From Lachnospiraceae bacterium (GTDB lineage Bacteria; Bacillota; Clostridia; Lachnospirales; Lachnospiraceae), in assembly GCA_910574865.1 (NCBI GenBank), contig CAJTDN010000012.1, forward strand, positions 62,001 through 126,000: a DNA stretch of 64,000 nucleotides, read 5' to 3'. Below the pieces are notes generated by a model. It saw only the letters and a list, made by a program, of their open reading frames with translations. It did no database searches and was not told the DNA's origin. Of this stretch, positions 17,263 to 26,641 are shown piece after piece. Numbering within the stretch: position 1 is the stretch's first letter; each line of letters opens with the position of its first letter. The position numbers were made by a program, and so were the translations under genes.

Positions 17263-18450
17263 ATGGAAAATAAGACTTTAAATAAGGCTGGGAACAGGAT
17301 GGAGGAAAAGGTAAAGGTATCGGTCATTATACCGGTATACAATGCCGAACAATATTTGGCACAGTGTTTGGACGGCGTGGTCAACCAGACGCTTGGGGAG
17401 TTGGAAATCATTTTGGTCAACGACGGTTCGACGGATGGCTCCCAGCGGTTGATGCGGAAGTACCAGAAGAGGGACGCGCGCATTCAAATCGTGGATCAGG
17501 AAAACCAGGGACCGGCCATGGCGCGCAATGCGGGACTTAGGCTGGCCAAGGGAGAATACCTGGCTTTTTTGGACGCGGATGATTTTTTCGCCCCGGAAAT
17601 GTTGGAGACGTTGTACAAGTCTTGCGTGGAACAAGACGCGGACGTGGGCGTGGTGCGTTCCAGGGAATATGACGAGCGGACGCGGGAATGCAACAACATG
17701 AAATTTAGCGTCAAGGAGGAATTCTTGCCGGGGAACAACCCGTTTTCCTATCATGACGTGCCGGATTGCATTTTCAATATTTTCAAGGGCTGGGCATGGG
17801 ACAAACTGTTCCGCCGCGCGATGGTGGAGGAGCACCACTTGGAGTTCCAGAACCTGAAATCCTCGGAGGACATGTTGTTCGTATACATGTCGCTGGTACA
17901 CGCGAACCGCATTTACGTGATTGACAAGGAACTGGCGTACCATAGGATTAACGTGGGGACTTCGGTTTCATCCTCACGCGAGAAGTCCTGGAAATGTTTT
18001 TACACCGCGCTGGTGCAGATGAAGGCGGATTTGCTTTCGGCGGGAATATACGACGAGGTGGAAAAGAGCTTTATCAACTGGGTGGCCGAATTTACGACTT
18101 GGCAGATGTTCACGTTCCAAGACCGGAAGGTGTTTCTGCAGGCGTTCCAGTTGATGCACGAGGAGGGAATCAAGTTTTTTGGCGTCATGGAGCACGGGGA
18201 ATCCTATTTTTATATGAAACACGAGTACGATTTCTGCAAGTTCCTGCAGGAAAAGGACTTGTTGGACTGCGTGGACGTGTTGTTCAAGCGGCTGGAAAAC
18301 GAGAGGGACAACCTCGTCAAGGAACGGGACGACCTTTTGAAGGCACTCGGGGACAGCAGGGCGGAGGTGGGGGCCGTGAGAAACAGCACCACGTACCGGC
18401 TGGGAGAGAAGATTCTCTGGTTGCCATGTAAAATATTGGGGAAGGAATAA
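17263..18450 (+). CDS. GT2 glycosyltransferase with C-terminal coiled coil
   Basis: 395 residues. KVSVIIPVYNAEQYLAQCLD, ILVNDGSTDGS and FLDADDFF are the three nucleotide- and metal-binding stations of GT-A family 2 enzymes. Residues ~350-375 (RLENERDNLVKERDDLLKAL) are a short heptad-like coiled coil, and the end TTYRLGEKILWLPCKI is an amphipathic membrane-touching segment seen in many rhamnosyl/glucosyl transferases. The start at 17263 has a GGGGGAAAGG site. A role adding one sugar of the repeat unit is inferred; donor unknown. Confidence 0.88.
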   Translation: MENKTLNKAGNRMEEKVKVSVIIPVYNAEQYLAQCLDGVVNQTLGELEIILVNDGSTDGSQRLMRKYQKRDARIQIVDQENQGPAMARNAGLRLAKGEYLAFLDADDFFAPEMLETLYKSCVEQDADVGVVRSREYDERTRECNNMKFSVKEEFLPGNNPFSYHDVPDCIFNIFKGWAWDKLFRRAMVEEHHLEFQNLKSSEDMLFVYMSLVHANRIYVIDKELAYHRINVGTSVSSSREKSWKCFYTALVQMKADLLSAGIYDEVEKSFINWVAEFTTWQMFTFQDRKVFLQAFQLMHEEGIKFFGVMEHGESYFYMKHEYDFCKFLQEKDLLDCVDVLFKRLENERDNLVKERDDLLKALGDSRAEVGAVRNSTTYRLGEKILWLPCKILGKE

Positions 18451-18517
18451 GTCGTGGCGGCTTGCAGGCACATGGAGGTCGCAATATAAAGACGTTTGGG
18501 AAAGAACAGGGTTGGGC

Positions 18518-19534
18518 ATGGAAAAGGAGCAGAAACAGAAAGTCTTGACGGTTACGGTACCAAGTTATAACGTGGAGGCGTACTTGGAGGAATGTCTGGA
18601 ATCCTTCGTCCGCGGGGATGCGCTGGAGGATGTCGAGGTATTGGTCGTGAATGATGGCTCGACGGATGGCACGGCGGACATTGCCAGACGTTACGAGGAG
18701 AAATACCCGCAGACGTTCCACCTGATTACGAAGGAAAACGGCGGGCATGGTTCCACCATCAACACTGGCGTGGCGAATGCCCGCGGGAGGTATTTCAAGG
18801 TGGTGGACGGGGACGACTGGGTGGACTCGGGAAGCTTTGTCAGGCTGGTGGAGTATTTGAAGGGCAACCCGGCGGATGTCGTGGCCTCGAATTATACATG
18901 GATTGATCATGCCACGAAACGGCCGACGAAGCGGCAGGAGTACCCTTACGAGAATATTGAGTATGGGCGTGTGTATCCGTTTGCGGATATCGTGGACAAG
19001 GTCTTCATTGACATGCATGCCATGACGATTCGGACGGATTTGATTCGCAAGGCAAATATGCCGATTGACGAGCATACGTTTTATGTGGACATGGAGTTCG
19101 TCGCCTTTCCCATTCCTTATGTGGAGACGGTGGCCTTTTTCGAGGATGCGGTGTACCAATATCGTTTGGGACTGCCGGGACAGAGCATGTCGATTCAAAA
19201 AATGCAGAAGAACATGAAGAACCATATGCGGGTTTTGATGCGTTTAAACCGCTATTACCACCAAGTGGAAGAGGGGCTTTCCGAGGACAAGAAGACCTAT
19301 ATCAACAAGGTCGTCGCCTCCATGTTGACCAGCCAGATCAAGATTTATGTCAGTTTTCCGCTGGGCAGCGGCATGCGCAGGGAGGCGATGCGGCTGGAGG
19401 CGTATTTTTACAAGCATAACCGGGAGGCGTTCGACTTGGTGAAAAATCCGGCGGTGCTTTTGATGCGGAAGACGAGGTATTTTGCGTTTCCACTGGTGGT
19501 GGCGGCGTTCAAGGGACGGAGAAGTTCGTTTTAA
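18518..19534 (+). CDS. GT2 glycosyltransferase
   Basis: About 338 residues. LTVTVPSYNVEAYLEECLES, LVVNDGSTDGTADIA and VVDGDDWVD show a GT-A family 2 fold; the variant VDGDD replaces the common LDADD. Its C-terminal half (HTFYVDMEFVAFPIPYVETV) is conserved in a Firmicutes subgroup. Part of the polysaccharide operon. ATG 18518 is preferred to TTG 18512. Donor and acceptor are not evident. Confidence 0.86.
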   Translation: MEKEQKQKVLTVTVPSYNVEAYLEECLESFVRGDALEDVEVLVVNDGSTDGTADIARRYEEKYPQTFHLITKENGGHGSTINTGVANARGRYFKVVDGDDWVDSGSFVRLVEYLKGNPADVVASNYTWIDHATKRPTKRQEYPYENIEYGRVYPFADIVDKVFIDMHAMTIRTDLIRKANMPIDEHTFYVDMEFVAFPIPYVETVAFFEDAVYQYRLGLPGQSMSIQKMQKNMKNHMRVLMRLNRYYHQVEEGLSEDKKTYINKVVASMLTSQIKIYVSFPLGSGMRREAMRLEAYFYKHNREAFDLVKNPAVLLMRKTRYFAFPLVVAAFKGRRSSF

Positions 19535-19540
19535 GGGGTG

Positions 19541-19655
19541 GCTGGCTTTGCGAAATGTCAGTGAGGCGGCATGCCGTCAAAGCGACCGCGTGCGGCGCGT
19601 AAGTTTCGAGGGCGAAGCAATTTGCCTATAAGTAACCTGAAGGTAAGGTGACGGG
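19541..19655 (+). repeat. GC-rich spacer with short palindromes
   Basis: The 121-nt gap within the glycosyltransferase cluster contains the palindromes CGGCATGCCG (about 19567-19576) and CCGCGTGCGG (about 19586-19595), then GCGCGTAAG. It resembles the hairpin-rich spacers elsewhere in the window in style, but could not be aligned with E1. Confidence 0.35.
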
Positions 19656-21473
19656 ATGATTTTACAGAGACTGGTATTGGGAAGACAACTGGACAAGACG
19701 GAAGCGTTGTATTTTAAGACGAAGGATGGCAGGGTGGAAGATTCCGGCGAGGCGGTGCTTCCGGAGGGTGCCCGGTTGGACCTGCGTACGTACTTCAACA
19801 TGTTTTCCGCCATGAAGTGGAAAAAGTACACAAAAGTGGCGAACATGGGTGTCGCGTTGGAATATGCTGGCAGCATGAGGCTTGACGTGGTACATTTGCA
19901 CGGGGAAGAGGAGAACTGTCTGTTTACTTGCAGCTTGGCAAGTGCGGAGCGGACGGCGTATCGTACGCCGGAGTTTCCATTGCCGCCGGAAGGGATGGTG
20001 GGCATCGTCCTGACGGCGGGGGAAGGCGGGACTTTTGTCTATGGCGGCGCGTTTGAGACGCGGGACGTCTTGGAAACGCGGGACGTGCGCATCGGAATTA
20101 GTATTTGCACGTATCGGCGGGAGCCTTTCGTGGAGCGCAACATAAAGTCCTTGCAGGAAAGTATTCTGGATAATGAAAAGTCGCCCGCCCATGGGAACGT
20201 GTCGGTTTGTATTTCCGACAATGCGGGGACGCTTGACAAGGAAAAGCTGGCGCATGAAGACATCCGAATCGTGAAAAACAAGAATCTCGGCGGCGTGGGA
20301 GGATTCACGAGGGGCATGCTTGAGCACATGGGGAGGGACGAAGGTTTGACGCACGTCCTTCTGATGGATGACGACGTGGTCATCCCGCCAAGCGCCATTG
20401 AGCGGCTATATGTGTATCTGACACTTTTAAAGCCGAAGTATTTTGAATATATGCTGGGCGGCGCCCTGATGCGTCTGGACGCCCCCTGGATCCAGTATGA
20501 GAGCGGGGCGGTCTGGAACGACGGTGACATGATTGCCAACCACCATAACCTGGACATGCGGGATTTATCCCTGTGCCTTGCGAACGAGGAGGAGAGCAGG
20601 CAGGATTACGTGGGCTGGTGGTTCGCCTGCATTCCGATTTCTTTTATCAAGGTGAAGAAATTGCCGTTTCCGGTATTCTTGCATCGGGACGACATCGAGT
20701 ATGGGCTGCGTGCCCGTGGGCGTTTTTTGTTCCTCAACGGAATCTGTGTGTGGCACGAGCCGTTCGAGACGAAATGTCCGGGGGTCACGGAGTATTACGA
20801 CGTGCGAAACCTGGCAATACTGAATGCGGTGCATGAGCCGGAGTTTTCGGCCATGGATTTTAAGAAGACGCTGTTCAAGCAAATCAGCAGCAACATTGGA
20901 AAATTCCGTTACCAGTACGTGGATTTGAATTTATGTGGAGCCGTGGACTTTTTGCGGGGGTTTAAATGGTTTTATGAGCAGGACGCGCAGGAAGTCCATA
21001 AAAGACTGGCAAAATATAATTATAAGATGGTGGCGAAGGAAAATTTTATTGGCCATGGGGGACTGACAGAGGAGGACCTGGATATCAAGGGGGAGGAAGA
21101 ACCGCCGAAAATCGGCAAGCTGAAGCGGCTGTTCATCATCGGTACGATGAACGGGCATTTCCTTCCGGCGAAGGACCAGAAGCCGAAGGTCACGATTCCG
21201 TACCCGAACATTTACACCTTGTTCCGTTGCCGCGAGGTGGTCTACGTGGACGGCCAGGGCCTGGCGTTTCTTGCGACGCGCGACATCAGGGAAATGGTTT
21301 GTTCGTATGTCAAATTTTTCCGGGTCTGCCGTTTGATTGACAAGTATTATGACAAGGTCTGTGCGGATTACCGCAAGTTTTACGAAAGATTGACCAGGAA
21401 GGGATACTGGGAACGGTATCTGGAGATGGAAGAAAACAAAGAGGACGGGCCTAAGGAGGACGAAGAAGGATGA
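19656..21473 (+). CDS. GlfT2-like galactofuranosyltransferase (copy 3)
   Basis: 605 residues with the same architecture as the 9100 and 10941 genes but more diverged. ISICTYRREPFVERNIKSL, NKNLGGVGGFTRGM, the triad DDD at 238-240, VGWWFACIP, HRDDIEYGLR and WHEPF correspond to the landmark positions. The beta-rich N-terminus is shorter. It ends by overlapping the next GT2 start (ATGA). As the third such enzyme it may set another galactofuranose linkage or length (inference). Confidence 0.83.
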   Translation: MILQRLVLGRQLDKTEALYFKTKDGRVEDSGEAVLPEGARLDLRTYFNMFSAMKWKKYTKVANMGVALEYAGSMRLDVVHLHGEEENCLFTCSLASAERTAYRTPEFPLPPEGMVGIVLTAGEGGTFVYGGAFETRDVLETRDVRIGISICTYRREPFVERNIKSLQESILDNEKSPAHGNVSVCISDNAGTLDKEKLAHEDIRIVKNKNLGGVGGFTRGMLEHMGRDEGLTHVLLMDDDVVIPPSAIERLYVYLTLLKPKYFEYMLGGALMRLDAPWIQYESGAVWNDGDMIANHHNLDMRDLSLCLANEEESRQDYVGWWFACIPISFIKVKKLPFPVFLHRDDIEYGLRARGRFLFLNGICVWHEPFETKCPGVTEYYDVRNLAILNAVHEPEFSAMDFKKTLFKQISSNIGKFRYQYVDLNLCGAVDFLRGFKWFYEQDAQEVHKRLAKYNYKMVAKENFIGHGGLTEEDLDIKGEEEPPKIGKLKRLFIIGTMNGHFLPAKDQKPKVTIPYPNIYTLFRCREVVYVDGQGLAFLATRDIREMVCSYVKFFRVCRLIDKYYDKVCADYRKFYERLTRKGYWERYLEMEENKEDGPKEDEEG

Positions 21474-22672
21474 GCGCACCGAAGGTATCGGTCGTGGTAC
21501 CGATTTACAATGTGGAAAAATATTTGAGGGTATGTCTGGACAGCCTGGTCGGCCAGACGTTGAAGGAAATTGAAATCATCTGCGTGGACGACGGGTCCAC
21601 GGACTCTTCGAAGGAAATCATTCGTGAATACGTGAAAAAGGACGCGCGCGTCAAGATGATTGCCAAGGAGAAGAACAGCGGGTATGGGAATTCGATGAAC
21701 CAGGGTTTCGACATGGCGGGCGGGGAATATATCGGCATTTTGGAGTCCGACGACTTCGCGGAGCCGACCATGTATGAAAAATTGTATGCCGCGGCCCATG
21801 AGAACTCGCTGGACATGGTGAAATCGAGTTTTTGGTTTTACTATTCGGTTCCGAAGGCATATAACGAGAAGTACGAAGTCGCGTCAAAAGGCACGGAGAA
21901 GCGTACGTTCTGCCCGGCCTGGGATTTTGACGCGCCCATGGAGATGGTCGAGTTTTTCAACATGAAGCCGAGTATCTGGTCGGCCATTTATAGGGCGGAA
22001 TTTATTCGGAAAAACAATATCCGTTTCCTGGAAACGCCTGGCGCCTCTTTCCAGGACACGTCGTTCAACTTCAAGGTGATGGCGTTGGCCGGGCGGGTGC
22101 AGACGCTTCGGGAGGCGTTCGTGCATTACCGCCAGGATAACGAGGGGTCGTCCATCAATTCGCAGAGCAAGGTGTTCTGCGTCTGCGAGGAATATGCGGA
22201 AATCCAGCGTTTTTTGGAGACGAACCCGTTCAACCGGGGGATGCTCGAGTGTGTCGCGAACCGCATTAAGTATGACGCGTACATGTGGAACTTTGACCGG
22301 TTGTCCCCGAGGTTCCGATATTTGTTCGTGGAACGGATTTCCGGGGAATTCATGGACGCATTCGAGAACGGGACGATGGACAGGGAGTTCTTCGAGGAAT
22401 ATAAGTGGGAGGACGTAAAAAAAATCACGGAGGATCCGATTGGCTGGTATACGGAGAAGGCGTTGAACCAGCCAGGGTATTCGACGAAGGAGCTCTTGCA
22501 GATTAAGCAGTCGATTTCGTATCGCATCGGACGTGGAATCACGTTCCTGCCTAGGAAGTTCATGGGCGGGATACAGAGCGTCAAGGACGACGGGATAATA
22601 TATACGTTTAAACTAGCCTGCAAAAAAATAGTGGGGAGGCTATTATGGAAAGAAATCCCAAGATCTCGGTGA
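21470..22672 (+). CDS. GT2 glycosyltransferase
   Basis: 400 residues. VSVVVPIYNVEKYLRVCLDS, ICVDDGSTDSSKE and LESDDFAEP are the GT-A family 2 stations. The central ETPGASFQDTSFNFK segment resembles glycan-synthesis enzymes of streptococcal and clostridial loci. The C-terminus SISYRIGRGITFLPRK is an amphipathic helix like that in the 17263 gene. Its start overlaps the preceding stop by four bases, and its end overlaps the next gene by 28 bases, so translation is coupled. Confidence 0.87.
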   Translation: MSAPKVSVVVPIYNVEKYLRVCLDSLVGQTLKEIEIICVDDGSTDSSKEIIREYVKKDARVKMIAKEKNSGYGNSMNQGFDMAGGEYIGILESDDFAEPTMYEKLYAAAHENSLDMVKSSFWFYYSVPKAYNEKYEVASKGTEKRTFCPAWDFDAPMEMVEFFNMKPSIWSAIYRAEFIRKNNIRFLETPGASFQDTSFNFKVMALAGRVQTLREAFVHYRQDNEGSSINSQSKVFCVCEEYAEIQRFLETNPFNRGMLECVANRIKYDAYMWNFDRLSPRFRYLFVERISGEFMDAFENGTMDREFFEEYKWEDVKKITEDPIGWYTEKALNQPGYSTKELLQIKQSISYRIGRGITFLPRKFMGGIQSVKDDGIIYTFKLACKKIVGRLLWKEIPRSR

Positions 22673-23604
22673 TCATACCGATTTATAACGTGGAATCGTA
22701 CTTGAGCCGTTGCCTGACCAGCGTCGTGAAGCAGACGTTGTACGACATCGAGATCGTGTGCGTCAACGACGGGACGACGGACGGTTCGTTGGACGTTTTG
22801 AAAGCCTACATGGAGAGGGATTCGCGAATCGTGCTGGTGGACAAGAAAAACGGCGGCATCTCGTCGGCAAGGAACGCCGGGCTTGACCATGCGCAGGGGA
22901 ACGTCATCATTTTCCTGGATTCGGACGATTATCTGGAATTGAACGCCTGCGAGCGCATTTATGAGGAATACATCAGCCATTATGCGGACATCATTATTTT
23001 TGGTTCCAAGCCTTTTCCGGAGATTCCAGAACCGGAGGAATGGGTTCCGTGGAAGCTGGATTGCGAGTGGGCGTATTATCCGGAATTTGTGCCGTATTCT
23101 TTGTTTGGGGAGCGCAGTGCCACCCCCTTTGTTTGGAACCACGCGTTTGCCAGGAAGCTGATTGAGCGGGGGCATTTCCGCTTCGAGGAGAACATCAGTC
23201 TTGGCGAGGACATGATTTTCTTGTTGGAAATCGTGCCGCGTGCGAAAGGGATTCAGTTTATCGGTGACAAGCTCCACCATTACCGGTGCTTCCGCCCGCA
23301 GTCTTCCATGTACCGCTATAATGCGGACAAGGGGAAAAAGCTTTCACAGCATGTGAAGAACGTGCGCATCATTTCTGAGTACTGGAGGGACAACGGGTAC
23401 TTGAAGCGGTGGGGCGTCCAGTATTTTGAGTGGATGATTGACTTCCTGGTTTTGGACTTGATCCAGTTCCATCCCCGGAACCAGAAGGAATTGGCGAGGG
23501 AGCTGCTTCGCGACATCGACGAGTGCGGGCTGAAGGAATATAAGAAGAAAGTGCGTTTTGAAACGTGGGAAAAGTATAGAAAGTTGGAAAAAATGGCAAA
23601 GTAA
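22645..23604 (+). CDS. GT2 glycosyltransferase
   Basis: 319 residues. ISVIIPIYNVESYLSRCLTS, VCVNDGTTDGS and FLDSDDYLELN mark a GT-A family 2 enzyme; ENISLGEDMIFLLEI is the common acceptor-side motif. The gene begins inside the 3' end of the previous GT2 gene and has a GGGGAGG ribosome site there. Sugar specificity cannot be inferred. Confidence 0.88.
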   Translation: MERNPKISVIIPIYNVESYLSRCLTSVVKQTLYDIEIVCVNDGTTDGSLDVLKAYMERDSRIVLVDKKNGGISSARNAGLDHAQGNVIIFLDSDDYLELNACERIYEEYISHYADIIIFGSKPFPEIPEPEEWVPWKLDCEWAYYPEFVPYSLFGERSATPFVWNHAFARKLIERGHFRFEENISLGEDMIFLLEIVPRAKGIQFIGDKLHHYRCFRPQSSMYRYNADKGKKLSQHVKNVRIISEYWRDNGYLKRWGVQYFEWMIDFLVLDLIQFHPRNQKELARELLRDIDECGLKEYKKKVRFETWEKYRKLEKMAK

Positions 23605-23620
23605 TAAAAGAAGGTGCAAA

Positions 23621-24820
23621 ATGAAGAAGGTTCATATTGGGTTTTCCCCGCCGGACATCACGGAGGAGGAGATTGCCGAGGTGGCGGACACCCTGCGCAG
23701 CGGGTGGATCACGACGGGGCCGAAGACGAAGCAATTCGAGAAAAATTTGGCGGATTCCATGGGGACGAACCGGGTGGCGTGCTTGAATTCCGCGACCGCC
23801 TGCATGGAGATGACGTTGCGGGTGCTCGGCATCGGCGAGGGGGACGAGGTGATTACCTCCGCCTACACGTACACGGCTTCCGCCAGCGTGGTGGCGCACG
23901 TGGGGGCGAGGCTGGTGCTCATAGACACCGCGCCGGATTCCTACGAGATGGATTACGAGAAATTGGCCGCGGCGGTCACGGAACGGACGAAGGCCGTCAT
24001 TCCCGTGGACTTGGCGGGCGTGATGTGTGATTACGACAAGATTTTCCATGTCGTGGAAGGGAAAAAATCCTTGTTCCGTCCGGCGAACGGGCTGCAGGAA
24101 AAAATCGGCAGGGTCGTGGTGCTCGCGGACGCCGCGCACGCGCTTGGAGCCAGCCGTAGCGGAAGGAAGTGTGGACAGGCTGCCGATTTTACCAGTTTTT
24201 CGTTCCACGCGGTGAAGAACTTGACGACGGCCGAGGGCGGTGCCGTGACCTGGCGGCCGATTGACGGGGTGGACGACGAAGACATATATAAGAAGTACAT
24301 GTTGTTGTCCTTGCACGGGCAGTCGAAGGACGCGTTGGCGAAGCTCAAGCCTGGGGCGTGGGAGTATGACATTGTCGCCCCTTATTACAAGTGCAACATG
24401 ACGGACATCATGGCTTCCATCGGACTGGTCCAGTTGAAGCGCTATCCGCAGATTTTGCAACGGAGAAGGCAGATTATCGAACGGTATGACAAAGGGTTTT
24501 TGGATTTGCCGGTGACGACGCTTACGCATTTTGGCGAGAATTTTTGTTCCAGTGGGCACTTGTACCTGGTGCGGCTTGCCGGGAAGACTCGAAAAGAGTG
24601 TAACGAGGTGATGATTCGGATGGAGGAAAAGGGCGTGGCCACGAACGTGCACTACAAGCCGTTGCCGTTACTTGGCGCGTACCGGGACATGGGATTTTCC
24701 ATTGAGGATTATCCGAATGCTTACGCGCTTTTTGAGAACGAAATCACGTTGCCGTTGCACACGAAGTTGACGGACGAGGAAGTGGATTACGTGATAGAGT
24801 CGTTTCGGAGTTGCTTTTAA
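23621..24820 (+). CDS. DegT-family PLP aminotransferase (PglE-like)
   Basis: 399 residues. The PLP lysine is Lys199 in SFHAVKNLTTAEGG, and the N-terminal PDITEEEIAEVADTLRSGWI and the phosphate-binding GTNRVACLNSATACMEM are classic for sugar 4-aminotransferases. It would add an amino group to a 4-keto sugar such as that made by the 14085 dehydratase. The open frame extends upstream to 23558, but the ATG at 23621 gives the correct family N-terminus. The next gene is a PglC-like transferase, as in bacillosamine-type pathways. Confidence 0.92.
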   Translation: MKKVHIGFSPPDITEEEIAEVADTLRSGWITTGPKTKQFEKNLADSMGTNRVACLNSATACMEMTLRVLGIGEGDEVITSAYTYTASASVVAHVGARLVLIDTAPDSYEMDYEKLAAAVTERTKAVIPVDLAGVMCDYDKIFHVVEGKKSLFRPANGLQEKIGRVVVLADAAHALGASRSGRKCGQAADFTSFSFHAVKNLTTAEGGAVTWRPIDGVDDEDIYKKYMLLSLHGQSKDALAKLKPGAWEYDIVAPYYKCNMTDIMASIGLVQLKRYPQILQRRRQIIERYDKGFLDLPVTTLTHFGENFCSSGHLYLVRLAGKTRKECNEVMIRMEEKGVATNVHYKPLPLLGAYRDMGFSIEDYPNAYALFENEITLPLHTKLTDEEVDYVIESFRSCF

Positions 24821-24881
24821 GGGCGCACCAGGACGGGACGAAGGCGATTTCAAATGGAAGGATTGGTGAAAGGGACGAACC

Positions 24882-25568
24882 ATGAAGCTAAGAGATTGGG
24901 ACGATTTGCCGAAGTTCATGCGGCAGGACGAGGTAAAGGAATATTATGAAGTTTTAAAGGGGCACGAGTGCGGTCTTTTGCTCAAGCGTCTGACGGATGT
25001 CGTGCTGGCGGCCTTGATGTTGCTTTTGCTTTCCCCGGTGATGCTTCTGGTTGCCGTGGCAATCAAGCTGGATTCCAGGGGTCCCGTCATTTTCAAGCAG
25101 GTGCGGGTGACGCAGTATGGGAGGAAGTTTTTTATTTGGAAGTTCCGCACCATGGTGCAGGACGCGGAACGTCTCGGAAGCCAGGTGACGGTCAGCGGGG
25201 ACGCGCGCCTGACCCGGGTCGGGAAATTTATCCGTGATTTTCGGATTGACGAGTTCCCGCAGCTTGTGAACGTCCTGCGCGGGGAGATGTCGTTCGTCGG
25301 GACGAGGCCGGAGGTCGTGAAATACGTGAAGGGGTACACGAAGGAGATGCGCGCGACGTTGCTTTTGCCGGCGGGCATCACTTCCAGGGCCAGCATTTGT
25401 TACAAGGACGAGGGCGAGCTATTGAAAGACGCCGTGGACGTGGACGAGGCCTATATCCGCGAGGTGCTGCCGGAGAAGATGGGTTACAATCTTGAGGACT
25501 TGCGGCATTTTAGTTATGGGCGGGAGTTGATGACGATGGTGGACACCGTATTGGCGGTGCTGAGGTAG
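24882..25568 (+). CDS. PglC-like initiating phosphoglycosyltransferase
   Basis: 228 residues, the small monotopic bacterial sugar transferase family. A reentrant hydrophobic helix (~30-55) includes LLLLLSPVMLLVAVAIK. KFRTMVQDAE and the catalytic dyad in RIDEFPQLVNVLRGEMS follow, then GTRPEVV. The family transfers a sugar-1-phosphate to undecaprenyl phosphate and starts the polymer. The upstream DegT enzyme points to an amino-deoxy sugar, though galactose- or GlcNAc-type donors are not excluded. The N-terminal extension MKLRDWDDLPKFMRQ is seen in related proteins. Confidence 0.92.
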   Translation: MKLRDWDDLPKFMRQDEVKEYYEVLKGHECGLLLKRLTDVVLAALMLLLLSPVMLLVAVAIKLDSRGPVIFKQVRVTQYGRKFFIWKFRTMVQDAERLGSQVTVSGDARLTRVGKFIRDFRIDEFPQLVNVLRGEMSFVGTRPEVVKYVKGYTKEMRATLLLPAGITSRASICYKDEGELLKDAVDVDEAYIREVLPEKMGYNLEDLRHFSYGRELMTMVDTVLAVLR

Positions 25569-25573
25569 GGAAT

Positions 25574-26572
25574 ATGACAGTTACGGTTTGTATAATCGCT
25601 TATAATGAAGAGAGGACGCTGCCGCGCCTGCTCGCGGATCTCAAAAAACAAGATTATCCGCCCGAGAAGACGGAAATCCTTTTGATTGATAGTGGATCTG
25701 ACGACGCGACCATGCAGGTGATGCGTGCCTTTGCCAGGGAAAACCCGCAATATTTGCGGGTGACGGTGGCGGAGAACAAGAAACGTACGCTGGCGGCGGG
25801 GTGGAACGTCGCGCTTGGGTTGTTCCAGGAGGACGTGATTTTGCGTATTGACGCGCATGCCCGGGTTCCGGCCGATTTTTTGCGCAAGAACATGGAATGC
25901 CTGGAAGGGGGCGAGTACGTGTCGGGCGGGCCGCGTCCCAACCTTCCGGAGAGGGACACGCCGTGGCAGAGGTTGCTTCTGATGGCGGAGTGTTCCATGT
26001 TTGGCAGCGGAATCGCGCAGTTCCGTAGGGAAAACAAAAAGAAATACGTCAAGACCATGTTCCATCCGGCGTATCGGAGGGAAGTGTTTGAAAAGGCGGG
26101 AAAATATGACGAGCGTCTGGGACGCACTGAGGACAATGAGATGAATTACCGCATTCGCCAATGCGGTTTTCGCCTCTGTTACGACCCGTCCATCCATTCC
26201 TGGCAGTATACCAGGAGTACCCTGGGGGGCATGATGAAGCAGAAATACGGGAACGGGTATTGGGTGGTCCTGACCTTGAAGGTTTGCCCGCGATGCATGT
26301 CCATTTATCATTTCGTGCCGTTGTTCTTCGTGCTGGCCGTTTTGGGCAGTACCGTCATGGCGGCAATGGGAAAGGGCTGGCCGGCGAAAATGTTGTGGGG
26401 CGCGTATGGATTGGCGGCCACCGCGATGTCCGTATTGGCGGTGCGGGGGGAGGAAAAGCACCCGTCGCAAATCTTGTTGCCGGGAATCTTTTTGCTGCTT
26501 CATGGCAGTTATGGAATCGGTAGCATGGCGGGGTTATTGAAATTGCCATTTTGGAGAGCAAGACAAGATTGA
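25574..26572 (+). CDS. Membrane GT2 glycosyltransferase (ExoA-like)
   Basis: 332 residues. VTVCIIAYNEERTLPRLLAD, LLIDSGSDDAT and LRIDAHARVPADF are the GT2 stations, with RTEDNEMNYRIRQCGFRL in the acceptor region. Two or three hydrophobic helices fill ~230-320. This layout matches ExoA-type succinoglycan glucosyltransferases that act at the membrane. It starts 5 bases after the sugar transferase gene and is the last synthesis gene of the operon. Confidence 0.88.
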   Translation: MTVTVCIIAYNEERTLPRLLADLKKQDYPPEKTEILLIDSGSDDATMQVMRAFARENPQYLRVTVAENKKRTLAAGWNVALGLFQEDVILRIDAHARVPADFLRKNMECLEGGEYVSGGPRPNLPERDTPWQRLLLMAECSMFGSGIAQFRRENKKKYVKTMFHPAYRREVFEKAGKYDERLGRTEDNEMNYRIRQCGFRLCYDPSIHSWQYTRSTLGGMMKQKYGNGYWVVLTLKVCPRCMSIYHFVPLFFVLAVLGSTVMAAMGKGWPAKMLWGAYGLAATAMSVLAVRGEEKHPSQILLPGIFLLLHGSYGIGSMAGLLKLPFWRARQD

Positions 26573-26597
26573 AATCAGATTTGAATTATGCTATATT
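26569..26597 (+). promoter_or_regulatory. Sigma-A-type promoter before the second LCP gene
   Basis: TTGAAA (26569-26574), 17 bases, TATATT (26592-26597). It overlaps the stop of the preceding glycosyltransferase, so the LCP gene can be transcribed on its own. Confidence 0.65.
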
Positions 26598-26641
26598 TTT
26601 AGGTGGAGAAAGCATGTAGGTTCAGAGAGGGCAGGGAAACG

